Shown in pieces: positions 35,167-44,747 of a DNA stretch of 64,000 nucleotides; the stretch's first letter is position 1, and each line of letters starts with the position of its first letter. The DNA comes from PALSA-505 sp963762615 (lineage in GTDB: Bacteria; Actinomycetota; Actinomycetes; Streptosporangiales; Streptosporangiaceae): the NCBI GenBank assembly GCA_963762615.1, contig CAVXLG010000013.1:1178001-1242000 (forward strand), given 5' to 3'. The notes under the pieces were generated by a model that was not told the origin of the DNA, searched no databases, and was given only the letters and a program-made list of their open reading frames with translations. A program made the position numbers and the translations under genes.

Positions 35167-36654
35167 GTGAGCGTTCCGCTGGCGGCGGTCGAGGACATCA
35201 TCGACGCTTCCGGCGCCGCGGACGCGATCGAGGGCCTGCTGCCCCGCGCTGTCCGCGACCGTCAGCTGACGGCCCGGACCTTACTGATCGGCATGCACCT
35301 CACGCTGGCTGACGGCCGGCCCGCGCACCTGACCCGGGTCCGCCAGGCACTGACCAGCCTCCCCGCCGCCGACCAGGAACGCCTCGGCGTGACCGTGACC
35401 TGGAAGACCGGCCCCCACCAGCTCACCTACCGGCAAGTCGAGCACACCGCCCGCCTCATCACCCGAGCGATCGGCAAGCCCGAGCCCGACGGCGCGCCGT
35501 CCGGCGCCCTCCAGTCAGCCTGCGACGTCCTGCTCGAGGCCAGCATCCCCGCCGCGCACAAGAACAGCAGCGCGGCGCTGGCCGGCGACTGGACAGACGC
35601 CGAAACCTGGTCCCGGCCGCCCCGGCACGGCGCCATCGAGTGCGCCGACCCCGAAGCCGCCTGGGGCCACCGCAACAGCAACCTCCCCGGACCGAAAGGC
35701 GAGATGTTCTTCGGCTACTACCTGTCCCTGGCGGTCATGACGCGCGAGGAAAACAGGCCGCCCGTGCCCGAGCTTGTCCGCCGCATGACGCTGGCCGGCT
35801 GCGACCACGACCCCGTCCGGCAGCTCGCCGCCGCGCTGCTGCGCATGGCCGGCGACGGCATACCCCTCGGCGACGTCATCGACGACTCCGGCTACGCTCA
35901 CCGCGACGCTCAGACCTGGGCAGTGCCGCTCCGCAACGCCGGCGCCCAGCTCGTCCAGGACCTGCACCCGCACGACCGCGGCCCCAAGGGCACACACGAC
36001 GGCGCCATCATCGCCAACGGCAACCTCTACTGCCCGCAAACACCCCGCACGCTGCTGGAACTCAGCCCGCTGCCGCCCGGGGCCGCCGGCGAGCAGGTCG
36101 CCGCGCACGACCAGCAGACCGCCGAGCTTGCCCGGCACAAGCTCGGCCGGCACGCCGCCGACGATGCCGATGGCTACCATCGCGTGATATGCCCGGCTGC
36201 AATGGGCAAGATCCGCTGCCCCCTCCGTCCCGCCTCGATGCTGCTCAGCCGGGACCGGCCCGAGATCCTCACCCCGCCGCAGCACCCGCCCGCCTGCTGC
36301 ACCCAGCAGACCATCACCGTCCCCCCGGACGTCGCGGCCAAGACCCGGCAGAAACACGACTACCCCTCCGCCGACTGGCGGCGCTCCTACACCCGGCGCA
36401 CCAGCGCCGAACGCGCTAACTCCACCATCAAGGACACCGCCACCAATAACATCGCCCGCGGCTGGTGCCGCCTGCTCGGCCTCACCCCGCTCACGCTCTG
36501 GCTCACCTGCGCCCTGGTCGTCCGCAACCAGCGCATCCTCACCGCCTGGGACACACGGCAAGCCGGCAACCAGCGCCGCGCCGCCGCCGGGCTCCCCCCG
36601 CGAACACGCAAGCGGCGGCGGACCACCCTCGCCCAGCTCGCCGCCCCGCCATAA
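35167..36654 (+). CDS. DDE transposase of mobile element, copy 2
   Basis: 495 residues from GTG 35167, the same length as copy 1. Conserved acidic sites: ALAGDWTDAETWSRPP, VIDDSGYAHRDAQTW and RRTSAERANSTIKDTATNN. Also shared are LVQDLHPHDRGPKGTHDGAI, GKIRCPLRPASMLLSRDR and the basic tail RTRKRRRTT. Full length and free of frameshifts, so it may be active. No terminal inverted repeat of the classic IS type is evident; the element ends are the hairpin/junction sequences. Confidence 0.7.
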   Translation: MSVPLAAVEDIIDASGAADAIEGLLPRAVRDRQLTARTLLIGMHLTLADGRPAHLTRVRQALTSLPAADQERLGVTVTWKTGPHQLTYRQVEHTARLITRAIGKPEPDGAPSGALQSACDVLLEASIPAAHKNSSAALAGDWTDAETWSRPPRHGAIECADPEAAWGHRNSNLPGPKGEMFFGYYLSLAVMTREENRPPVPELVRRMTLAGCDHDPVRQLAAALLRMAGDGIPLGDVIDDSGYAHRDAQTWAVPLRNAGAQLVQDLHPHDRGPKGTHDGAIIANGNLYCPQTPRTLLELSPLPPGAAGEQVAAHDQQTAELARHKLGRHAADDADGYHRVICPAAMGKIRCPLRPASMLLSRDRPEILTPPQHPPACCTQQTITVPPDVAAKTRQKHDYPSADWRRSYTRRTSAERANSTIKDTATNNIARGWCRLLGLTPLTLWLTCALVVRNQRILTAWDTRQAGNQRRAAAGLPPRTRKRRRTTLAQLAAPP

Positions 36655-36861
36655 CCAGCCCGGCATCCCAGCCATCCCCAGCCAGCCGGAACCACCACGC
36701 CACGACGGACACCCCGGTGACGCGCCCTCACAACCCGGAAACAGCCCGCGGCGACAGCCCAACCGCACGCAAACCAGGAAACAACATCACCCCAGCGCGA
36801 CAGCAAGAATGTCACTGCCAGATGTGAACATAGATGGTGGTGAGGTGTGAACACCTCTGGG

Positions 36862-36934
<73 letters not shown>

Positions 36935-37217
36935 TGGATCACGCCCCGCGCTCATGCGGAACTCAGACAGCATACCGGCTCGCCAAATCCCCGTCTCACC
37001 AGTACGCCGTCTGCCGACCCGGTGACCTGGCCCTGTTCAACCGGGAGCGCGAGCTTCCAGCCGCAGCCTACGCGCTCGCGCCCTCCTCCCCTGGCCAAGC
37101 CGAACTCTCCGAGATCGCCAGGCATCGCGACCTGCGGCCCTGGCCGAAGACGGGCCGCGATGAAGTGACAGCGGGAAGCGTCCGTAGCCCGATGACAGCA
37201 CGAAGCCCTCGTCTTGC

Positions 37218-39532
37218 TCAGGTGCTCCGGGACAACCGGGCCAGCGACAGCACGAAGATCGACGAAAGCACCCAGCCGAGCAGCGTGGCGAAATTGAGCC
37301 ACCAGAGCATGAACTGGCCGCCACTCACCTGCGGGTCGGGATACCAGGACGCGCGCTGATCGAGCGAGATCAGCGGGACCACGGTGTCGATCGCGTACAG
37401 CACCGGGCTGAAGCAGCGCACCTCGCCGTCGCCGCACGAGTCGGTCCGGGCCGGGGCGCTGCTGCCGGGCGCTGGCCGCGGCGCGGCAGGACGCGCGGGG
37501 ACGATCAGCAGGCCGCTCGTCGCGTACACGGCTCCGTTGCCGTTGTTGGCCCGCAGCGTGGCCTGGGCGGCGGGCACCTCGAGCGAGATGATGACCAGGA
37601 CGAGCAGCACCGCCAGCGGCCCACAGCACCCGTGACGGCCGGTAGCCGTAGCCGATGGTCGCATAGACGGCGTCGGCAGCACGCCGCGGCCACATCACGC
37701 TGGACCGGCTGACCCGCCCGGCATGCCTGCGACGGGCGATGAGGATCTGCTCGGACTCGCTGGTGTACCCGTGCTCCCGGAAGACCTTCGCGGCCTGTTC
37801 GTACGGGCCGGACTCGAATTCCGCCTGGCGGCCGAGCCAGGCGGATCTGGCGGACTGATCCCAGATTTTCCTGGGCTCCGAGCCTTGCGGATTCTCGAAC
37901 CGCTCGTAGGTCAGCCCGGCGATGGCGAAGCGCGCCGGCCACGTCGCCGGGTCGTCGGCGAGGTATGTGGTGGTCGCGTCGGTGAAGTCCACGCTGGGCG
38001 AGACCGTCTTCCAGCCGAGGTCGATGCCGCCGCGGACGGTCGCCGATATCGCCTCGATCGCGTGCCCGTGCTCGTTGGCCGGGGTCGGTGCCGGGCAGGT
38101 GAACGATCCGGTGAGCTGGAGCCGGCCCTCGATGAGGCTCCGGCTCAGCACCATCAGGCCGGTCGAGGAGACGCCGTCCAGCAGCCGTACCGAGCCTCGC
38201 ACCGTGGCCTGGTTGAGGCTGAGCGAGTACGCGCCCGGGTTGTGCAGCTCGCATTCTTCGGCGAACAGGCTGCCCAGCGTGGCGCTGCGGAAATTGACCC
38301 GGCCGCCCTCTGCCCGCAGGCCGTCCAGGTAGACGTCGCCGTCCACGGTCATCGCGCTGCCGCCCACCAGCGACTTGTTCTCCGGCTGGCTCATCGCGCC
38401 GTGCAGCCCGAGAATCCCGCGGATGACCGTGCTCTCCAGTCGGAGGGTGCCCTCCATCACCGCGTTGCGGTGCAGCCGGAACGTGCCGCGGACCTCGGCG
38501 CTGGTCAGGTCAAGCACCGTGCGTCCGGGCGACCGCAGCACGCAGTCCCCGCCGACGGAAAAACCGCTGATGTCGCCCATCGCCAGGTTGATGAGGCCCG
38601 CTACCTCGCAGCGGCCGGCCAGCGTCACGTCGGCGCCAGCCGACAGCCGTTCCGCGCTGATCGCGGTGGCGGTCGCGGTCGAACCTGGCGTAGATGCTGG
38701 CCGGCCGGGCGTCGGCGCGGGCTTCGAGGGTTGCGTTGCGGATGACGAGCCGGCCAGCGATCCGGGTGCTGCTCATGTCGATGCGTCCGCGGATGACAGG
38801 CCGCCGCCCGGCGGGGTCCTCGATCACGAACACGTTGCCCGCGACCGTGGCGCCCCCGAGGTCGATAGCGGGGCCGTCCGCGGCATCGACTTGCGCTCCG
38901 GTGATGTCGACCGAGCCGCCGATGCGCGCGCCGATCAGCCGGATCTCGCCCCGGGCGGTGAACCGGTGGATGAGCCGGACCGCACCGCCCACCGCGATCC
39001 GGTCGGCCTGGATGGCCCGCTCGCCCTGAGCGTCGATGGTGGCATCGAGGCAGATCAGGCGGCCACCAATCTCCGATTCGCACAGCCAGACAGCCGCCCG
39101 CTTCGACGTGCTCGCGCTCGTCCAGTGCGCGCCGGCTATCCGGGAACGGGACAGGTCCAGGTCGCGGCGCAGCCGCAGCCCGTTGCCCAGCAGGCCGGGC
39201 AGGCGCGGGCAGCCGGTCAGCGACAGCTCGAACAGCTCGGCGCCTTCCACCAGAACCGGCGAGTCAAACTCGCACCCGTCGAAGCGAAGCGGGAACGGCA
39301 CCGTCAGGCCGGCCAGGTCCAGGCGGCCGGTGACGACCACGTTGTTCAGCCGCAGCCCGCGAGGATCGATCTGGTCCTTGAGCTCATGGCAGCACCTGCG
39401 CAGCAGGACGGCCTGCACGACACGCTTGCCACCGCGCTCCGCTCCGTCAACAATGGTTCCGCTCTGGCCCGCGCTGACGAGCTCGGCCTCATCGATCTCG
39501 TTCACCACACGCTCCCAGGCCCGGTGCCGCAC
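37218..39532 (-). pseudogene. Beta-helix repeat protein with C-terminal membrane anchor (two frameshifts)
   Basis: Three frames together give a protein of ~770 residues. 39532-38640: repeats such as LRLNNVVVTGRLDLAGLTVP, IGGSVDITGAQVDAADGPAI and IRGRIDMSSTRIAGRLVIRN. After a shift near 38640 the repeats continue (GDCVLRSPGRTVLDLTSAEV, GDVYLDGLRAEGGRVNF) into a helical part (GPYEQAAKVFREHGYTSESE) and ADAVYATIGYGYRPSRVLW. After a second shift near 37690 come two TM helices (LAVLLVLVIISLEVP; LNFATLLGWVLSSIFVLSL) with PVLYAIDTVVPLISLDQ between. This matches actinobacterial proteins usually labelled membrane-associated oxidoreductases, although nothing here indicates an oxidoreductase active site. 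Confidence 0.65.
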
Positions 39533-39837
39533 CAGGTCCGCGCTCCCCCGCGTCCCCAGGTGTTACTCCGCCTACCTTGCCAGCAAGGCAGCGGCCAGCG
39601 CAGCGGGCTAGGATCGCCAGCCTGCGGACGCCAGCGCCCCGGCCCTCAGCCGGAGTCAGTTCAGGGTGGCGTTCGCCCTCAGTGCCAGGCCGCAATCGCG
39701 AGGCATGCGGACCCGCGCTGCCGGTGCCACGCTGGCCAGCGGGCGCCAAGGCCGTAAGCTAGGCCGGAGCAAACTCGCGATCACTGGACGCGCCGCCAGG
39801 TGCGCGACAAGTCCGGGCCCGAGACTGGCAGGAGTGC
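39533..39837. other. Divergent intergenic region
   Basis: About 300 bp between the beta-helix protein gene (minus) and yccF (plus). A possible -10-like taagct lies at about 39755, roughly 80 bp before the yccF start. No gene or strong palindrome is seen. Confidence 0.35.
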
Positions 39838-40215
39838 ATGATGCGGCTGATCCTGAACGTGATCTGGCTGGTGCTCTGCGGTTTCTGGATGGCCATCGCC
39901 TACGCGTTGGCGGGCCTGGTGGCGTTCGTCCTGATCATCACCATCCCGTTCGGCATCGCCGCGTTCCGGATCGCGGGCTACGTGCTGTGGCCGTTCGGGC
40001 GGACCATCGACCGGCGGCCGAGCGCCGGAGTGGCCTCCGGGATCGGCAACGTCATCTGGATCATCCTGTTCGGCTGGTGGCTGGCGATCGGGCACCTGGT
40101 GACCGGCGTCGCGCTCTGCCTGACCATCATCGGCATCCCGCTGGGCCTCGCCAACTTCAAGATCATCCCGATTTCGCTGCTGCCGCTGGGAACGCGCATC
40201 GTCCGGACCAGCTAG
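39838..40215 (+). CDS. yccF: YccF family inner-membrane protein
   Basis: 125 residues; aggag lies 3-6 bases before twin ATGs at 39838 and 39841, the second being better spaced. Two related halves, each with hydrophobic helices: LNVIWLVLCGFWMAIAYALA with ITIPFGIAAFRIAGYVLWPF, and GNVIWIILFGWWLAIGHLVT with IIGIPLGLANFKIIPISLLP. The duplicated NxIW...W.AI..L pattern followed by IPFGxxxF/IPLGxANF defines the YccF (DUF307) family. Integral membrane protein of unknown function. Confidence 0.9.
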   Translation: MMRLILNVIWLVLCGFWMAIAYALAGLVAFVLIITIPFGIAAFRIAGYVLWPFGRTIDRRPSAGVASGIGNVIWIILFGWWLAIGHLVTGVALCLTIIGIPLGLANFKIIPISLLPLGTRIVRTS

Positions 40216-40229
40216 CCCGACCTGCCGGG

Positions 40230-41027
40230 TCAGGAGAGGAAATCGGTGACCACCGCGCCCAGCTGCGGAGCGGAGAAGATGTTGTAATGGGTGAGCCCCG
40301 GCAAGATCGCCAGGTGCATCCTGGAGGCCAGCGACCCGTCCCAGCCCGCATCCTGGAGGCCGCCGCCGAGCAGGGCGAAGAACTCGGCGGCATGCGCGGG
40401 CGGGATGCTGTCGGCGTCGGCGTAGACCAGCAGCGTCGGCATCCGCAGCCGCCTGACCTCCTCGGTCCAGTCGTACGGCTGGCGCAGCAGCTCACCGGTC
40501 TTGTCCATCAGGACCGGGAAGGCATCGCGGTCCGGGGCGACCTCTGACCACGCCTGGTACATCGGGGACTGCCGCATCTGGTCAAACCCGGCCCGGCCGA
40601 CCTGGTCCATCCCCGCCCGCACCTCAGGGAACCATCCGTCGCGCCGACACGGCACGGACACCAGCGCCAGCCGCCGGACCCGTTTGGGATGCTGAACGGC
40701 GGCGCGCAGGCTGGCGCCGCCGCCGAGCGAATAGCCGAGCAGGTCAGCCTGCGCCAGGCCGAGGTGATCGATCACGCCGGCGATGTCGTCGCCGAATCTC
40801 TCGTAGCTGAACCGGCGGTCGATGTCCCGGGTGTGACCGTGGCCCTGCAGCTCGATAGCGACGACCTGGCGATGCTCGGCCAGCTGGTCGAGCAGATCCC
40901 CGAACATGCTGGCCAGGCCGAAGCCGCCGTGCACCACGACCAGCGGGGTGCCGCCCTGGCCGCGGCTTTCCCAGTACACCTGCACGCCGCTGACCGGCGC
41001 GTACCCGGTGGCGGGCGGGTGGGTCAT
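40230..41027 (-). CDS. Alpha/beta-fold hydrolase
   Basis: 265 residues from ATG 41027, preceded by agcgctgaggaggacgag (aggagg). Oxyanion region LVVVHGGFGLASMFGDLLDQ, nucleophile elbow LLGYSLGGGASLRAAV (Ser in GYSLG), acid in LLVYADADSIP and catalytic His in PGLTHYNIF. This is a complete catalytic triad in the order of the fold. The substrate is not predictable. It is convergent with yccF, 14 bases apart. Confidence 0.9.
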   Translation of the reverse strand: MTHPPATGYAPVSGVQVYWESRGQGGTPLVVVHGGFGLASMFGDLLDQLAEHRQVVAIELQGHGHTRDIDRRFSYERFGDDIAGVIDHLGLAQADLLGYSLGGGASLRAAVQHPKRVRRLALVSVPCRRDGWFPEVRAGMDQVGRAGFDQMRQSPMYQAWSEVAPDRDAFPVLMDKTGELLRQPYDWTEEVRRLRMPTLLVYADADSIPPAHAAEFFALLGGGLQDAGWDGSLASRMHLAILPGLTHYNIFSAPQLGAVVTDFLS

Positions 41028-41123
41028 CTCGTCCTCCTCAGCGCGGAATCTGGTGTCGTGGATCCGGACCGCAGCCGGGGCCAGCAGTCACCGATCCCCC
41101 GCCCCGGCCCGCTCGACGGCGCC

Positions 41124-42050
41124 TTACAGGATCGCGATCGGGTTGACCGGGGAGCCGGTCCCGCCGGCCAGCCGCAGCGGGCCGACGACACACAGGAACG
41201 ACCAGCGGCCGGCCGCCGCGCACAACGGCGTGAGATCCTCGAATTGCAGGTAGTCGAGCAGGAACACGCCCATCGCGTTGATCGCGAGCACGTGCATGGG
41301 GAACGCGAGGCCTTCGACCAGCGAGGGCGCCGTGTCGCTGTTGCCGTCGCAGCCGAGCGCCGCCACCTGGCGTTCGGCCAGGTACTCGGCGGCAAGCGGG
41401 TGCAGCCCCGCGCGCTCCCTGGCCACCTCCCACGGCCCGAGCTCGCCGCGCCGCCGCCGGTGCCCGACCCGGACGAAGAGCAGGTCACCTGGACCGACCT
41501 GCAGTCCCTGCGCCGCCTCCGCCGCGGCGAGCTCCCCGGCGGTGACATGATCGCCTGGCTCGAGCCACGGCACGTTCCGCAGCCGCGGGATGTCCAGCAG
41601 CACGCCGCGGCCGACGATGCCGTCGTGCACGTCGTCGATCGAAAGCTCGCTCGCGCCCTGTGAGGTGACCGCGCTCGCCGGGATGTCGTTGTACAGCCTC
41701 CCCTCGTAGCTGACGTGACACAGCGCGTCGATGTGACTGTCCACGTCGCCGTGGATGTTCATCGTCAGCTGATCGGCGGCGAAAGACACCCCGGCCACGT
41801 CGGACGGCTCGCCCGGCAGGTGCTTCATGTGCCGCGCGCCCGGCTCCGGGTTGTCCAGCGCGCTGCCGGCCAGCGGCGCGGCAAGGGTCACCGTCCGGCC
41901 GGTCCGGACCTCGCCGGCCGCGGCGGCCACCCGGGCGGGCGTCAGGTGGTTCAGCGCTCCCCGGCGATCATCTGGCCCCCACTGCGCCTCGCCGCGGAGC
42001 CGGTCGTAGAGCGCGCGGAATCCGGCGGCGGACAGCTCGTAATTGGCCAT
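41124..42050 (-). CDS. Cyclase family protein (kynurenine formamidase-like fold)
   Basis: ATG 42050 with gggagatctg in front; 308 residues. The metal/active-site motif appears as NIHGDVDSHIDALCHV, a variant of the family HxGTHxDxPxH signature with the ending DALCH. Also typical are RRGALNHLTPARVAAAA, IVGRGVLLDI, GDLLFVRVGHRRRR and a C-terminal ALGCDGNSDTAPS / AFPMHVLAINAMGVFLLDYL. The group is a PF04199 subfamily of large cyclases/hydrolases with unknown natural substrates. It lies 96 bases upstream of the hydrolase gene on the same strand, a possible two-gene operon. Confidence 0.85.
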   Translation of the reverse strand: MANYELSAAGFRALYDRLRGEAQWGPDDRRGALNHLTPARVAAAAGEVRTGRTVTLAAPLAGSALDNPEPGARHMKHLPGEPSDVAGVSFAADQLTMNIHGDVDSHIDALCHVSYEGRLYNDIPASAVTSQGASELSIDDVHDGIVGRGVLLDIPRLRNVPWLEPGDHVTAGELAAAEAAQGLQVGPGDLLFVRVGHRRRRGELGPWEVARERAGLHPLAAEYLAERQVAALGCDGNSDTAPSLVEGLAFPMHVLAINAMGVFLLDYLQFEDLTPLCAAAGRWSFLCVVGPLRLAGGTGSPVNPIAIL

Positions 42051-42162
42051 CAGATCTCCCATTCACAGTCGGCCACGCACCGCCTCATCTGGCCTGGAGA
42101 CAGCATTACCCTGGCCGGCCGGCGATCACACCCGGACGGCGGAGTGGCCACGGCATCATAAC

Positions 42163-42681
42163 GTGACCATTGTGACTAGCGACCATGCCCCGCAGCCGAC
42201 CGGGGAGAACCCGGCTCTCCCGGCGATCCCGGTGTCCGCCGGGGCGCTCATCTTCGACCGGGCGGGACGGCTGCTCATCCTGAAACCGACCTATAAGTCC
42301 GGCTGGACCATCCCCGGGGGCGTCATGGAAGCGGACGGGGAGACGCCCTGGGAGGCATGCCGGCGCGAGGTGCACGAGGAATGCGGCCTTGAGGTGAGCG
42401 ACGGCCGGCTGGCGGCGATGGATTTCCGCCGTCCCCGGCCCGGCAGGCCGGGCGGGATCCGGTTCCTGTTCGACTGCGGCGCCGTCAGCGGCAAGAGGCT
42501 GGCCGGGATCGTGATCCAGCCCGAGGAGGTCTCGCAGTACCGGATCGTCGCCCTGCCCGAAGCCCTCCCGCTGCTGCGGCCCCCGATCCGGCGGCGGGTG
42601 CGGGCGGCGTCCTCCGGCCGGGGACTGGTCTACCTGGAAGAAGGCCGCCCGGCGCTCCCCGGCGGCAAGCCGGGGTCCTGA
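42163..42681 (+). CDS. NUDIX hydrolase
   Basis: 172 residues from GTG 42163 (alternative GTG 42172). The Nudix box is complete: GGVMEADGETPWEACRREVH followed by EECGLEV, matching Gx5Ex7REUxEExGU. Upstream strand VSAGALIFDRAGRLLILKPT and downstream FRRPRPGRPGGIRFLFDCGA and IQPEEVSQYRIVAL are usual for the family. Hydrolysis of a nucleoside-diphosphate-linked compound is expected; the specific substrate is unknown. It is divergent from the cyclase gene. Confidence 0.9.
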   Translation: MTIVTSDHAPQPTGENPALPAIPVSAGALIFDRAGRLLILKPTYKSGWTIPGGVMEADGETPWEACRREVHEECGLEVSDGRLAAMDFRRPRPGRPGGIRFLFDCGAVSGKRLAGIVIQPEEVSQYRIVALPEALPLLRPPIRRRVRAASSGRGLVYLEEGRPALPGGKPGS

Positions 42682-42784
42682 CCGGTACCTGCCGCATCCG
42701 CCGGTAACCCGGCTGGCCCGGGCCGGCTGGCCCGGGCCGGCGACCGCCCGGACGGTTCGTATTCGCTCCGCCCGCAAGCCGGGC

Positions 42785-42886
42785 GGCCGGGACTGGCGGG
42801 ATGGGGCTAACGCCAGTGGCCGGGACTGGCCTGATGCGGCGTTAGCGCCAGTGGCCGGGACTGGCGGGATGCGGGGTTAGCGCCCG
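42785..42886 (+). repeat. Three tandem 33-35-bp repeats at end of response-regulator gene
   Basis: ggccgggactggcgggatg with ttagcgccagt recurs at 42785, 42818 and 42853. The last unit includes the stop codon of the minus-strand response regulator (42877-42879). Too short to fold into a clear terminator. Confidence 0.7.
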
Positions 42887-43539
42887 CTGTCGGGGGTGAC
42901 CAGGTCGTGGTCGAAGGCGAAGACGACGGCGGCGGCGCGGTCGCGCAGCTGCAGCTTGGCGAACACGTGGTTGATGTGCGTCTTGACCGTTCCCTCGCCC
43001 ACGAACAGCTCGGCGGCGATCTCGGCGTTGGCCTTGCCCTGCCCGATGAGTGCCAGCACTTCGCGCTCGCGGCTGCTCAGCGTGTCCAGGCCGGCATCAC
43101 CGGCGCCCGCCCGTGGCGCGGCCGACCGGTAGACGGTCAGCACCCGGCCGGTGACCGCGGGGTCGAGCCAGGCCCCGCCCTCGGCTACCACGCGCACCGC
43201 TCGCTGCAGATCCTCGGCGGTCACGCCCTTGAGGATGAAGCCGGATGCGCCGGCTCGCAGTACGCCGGCCAGCACCTCGTCGTCATCGAACGTGGTCAGG
43301 GCGAGCACGGGCGGGCTGCCGTCACGGCTGCGCAGCTCGCGTGTCGCCTGTATGCCGTCCACTGCCGGCATCCGCACGTCCATCAGGACCACGTCCGGGC
43401 TCAGCGCCTGCACCGCCGCGATCACCTCACCGCCGTCGGCGCACTCGCCGACGATGTCGAAGCCGAACTGGCTGCGCAGGATGCCGCGCAGCCCGGTTCG
43501 GACGAGTTCCTGGTCGTCGACCAGCAGCACCCGGATCAC
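42877..43539 (-). CDS. NarL/LuxR-family response regulator
   Basis: 220 residues. GTG 43539 overlaps the stop of the kinase gene by 4 nt (GTGA). Receiver domain: MIRVLLVDDQELVRTGLRGI (acidic pair), SPDVVLMDVRMPAVDGIQA (phosphoacceptor Asp), LALTTFDDDEVLAG and GASGFILKGVTAEDLQRAV (Lys). The C-terminal LuxR HTH: LSSREREVLALIGQGKANAE, IAAELFVGEGTVKTHINHVF. It partners with the adjacent kinase and presumably controls the ABC transporter in the same operon. Confidence 0.95.
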   Translation of the reverse strand: MIRVLLVDDQELVRTGLRGILRSQFGFDIVGECADGGEVIAAVQALSPDVVLMDVRMPAVDGIQATRELRSRDGSPPVLALTTFDDDEVLAGVLRAGASGFILKGVTAEDLQRAVRVVAEGGAWLDPAVTGRVLTVYRSAAPRAGAGDAGLDTLSSREREVLALIGQGKANAEIAAELFVGEGTVKTHINHVFAKLQLRDRAAAVVFAFDHDLVTPDSGR

Positions 43540-44747
43540 GTCGCGGCCTCCGGCCGCTGGCTGGCGGCGAGCGGGAGCGTGGCCGCGACCAGCCAGCCCC
43601 GGCCGCCCGGTCCGGCCTGGCACTTACCGCCCAGCGATTCGGCGCGTTCCCGCATGCTGACCACGCCGAGGCCGGTGCCGGCGCCGGGCTCGGCCGCGCT
43701 GTCGACGGCCAGCCGTACCGCATCCGCATCAACGGTCAGGGTCGCCGAGGTGGGCGCGCCGGGCCCGTGCTTGACCGCGTTCGTCAGCGCCTCCTGCAGG
43801 ATGCGGTAGACGGCCAGGCCGGTGGTGGCGTGCAGCCGGCCGGTGTCGCCATGGACGGTGAGGCTGACGTCGGCGCCCGCGGACCTGAACCGCTCCACCA
43901 GCGCCGGCAGGCCGTCGACGCCGGGCAGCGGCGTGGTGCGGCCGCCGTCTGCGTGCTCATGCAGCGTCCCTACCGCCAGCCGCACCTCGTCCAGGCTCTC
44001 CCGGCCCAGCCGCTCGGCCTCGGCCAGCGCCCGCGCGGCATCGGCGGGGTCGTGCTCGACGGCCAGCCGCGCACTGGTGATGTGCAGCAGCGAGACGGTC
44101 AGGGTGTGCGCGATGACGTCGTGCAGTTCGCGGCCGATGCGGTTGCGTTCCTCCGCCCTGCTGCGGTCGGCGAGTCCGGCCTGGGCCTCCCGCAACTGCG
44201 CGACCAGGTCGATCTGGTGGCGGATCAGCAGGCCGAGGATGACCGAGAGCGTGACGCCTGCCATCCATGCGGCCCAGCCTGGGTCGTCGAGGATCCACAG
44301 CCATTCGGCCGCGAAGAGCAGCAGCGCGCCGGCCCAGTACGCCAGGGCGTCGCGGCGTTCCCCGGCGAGCGCGCACCAGATGCCGATCAGGCAGACCGTG
44401 AACCAGGCGATATTGGTTGACGTGCCGTGCCCCAGGACGGCGACCGCGGCGGTGGCCACCGCCGCGTATGCCAGCAGCGGCCGCCGTTGCTGAACCAGCA
44501 GCACGCCGGCGCCGATGGCGGCCGCGGCGGCAACGACCGCGCCCGGCGGGTCGGGGCTCATCGGCAGCAGCCCGACCACGACCAGCGCGGCGAACACGGC
44601 GAGGGCCGCCCAGCGCGCCCATCCCGGCAGGAAGCCGGCGGGATGGGACGCACCCGCGCTGCCGGCCATGTCTGGGATGGTATGACCGGCGCGTCGCGGC
44701 GGGCCAGTCCGAAAGGCCCGCTGGGGCGGCAGGGCGGCCTTGGTCAC
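43536..44747 (-). CDS. Sensor histidine kinase (HisKA_3, NarX/DesK type)
   Basis: GTG 44747 overlaps the permease stop (GTGA); ATG 44669 (MAGSAGASHP) is an alternative start. Five to six TM helices (ALAVFAALVVVGLLPM through WMAGVTLSVILGLLI), then the phosphoacceptor region EERNRIGRELHDVIAHTLTV (His in RELHD) and HATPase_c with LQEALTNAVKHGPGAP (N-box) and GAGTGLGVVSMRERAESLGG (G-box). Membrane-embedded sensor with little extracytoplasmic sequence, as in intramembrane-sensing kinases associated with antibiotic or envelope-stress transporters. Confidence 0.93.
   Translation of the reverse strand: MTKAALPPQRAFRTGPPRRAGHTIPDMAGSAGASHPAGFLPGWARWAALAVFAALVVVGLLPMSPDPPGAVVAAAAAIGAGVLLVQQRRPLLAYAAVATAAVAVLGHGTSTNIAWFTVCLIGIWCALAGERRDALAYWAGALLLFAAEWLWILDDPGWAAWMAGVTLSVILGLLIRHQIDLVAQLREAQAGLADRSRAEERNRIGRELHDVIAHTLTVSLLHITSARLAVEHDPADAARALAEAERLGRESLDEVRLAVGTLHEHADGGRTTPLPGVDGLPALVERFRSAGADVSLTVHGDTGRLHATTGLAVYRILQEALTNAVKHGPGAPTSATLTVDADAVRLAVDSAAEPGAGTGLGVVSMRERAESLGGKCQAGPGGRGWLVAATLPLAASQRPEAAT

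Larger units (their letters stand above)
33732..36856 (+). mobile_element. Three-gene mobile element, copy 2, adjacent to tRNA-Ala
   Basis: Same gene set, order and orientation as copy 1, directly abutting it. The left end is the hairpin at 33732; the right end runs to 36843-36856, where cacctctgggtgg leads within six bases into the 3' end of the tRNA-Ala gene. The two copies are diverged paralogues at the protein level rather than a recent duplication, so they probably inserted independently at the same site. Confidence 0.7.
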
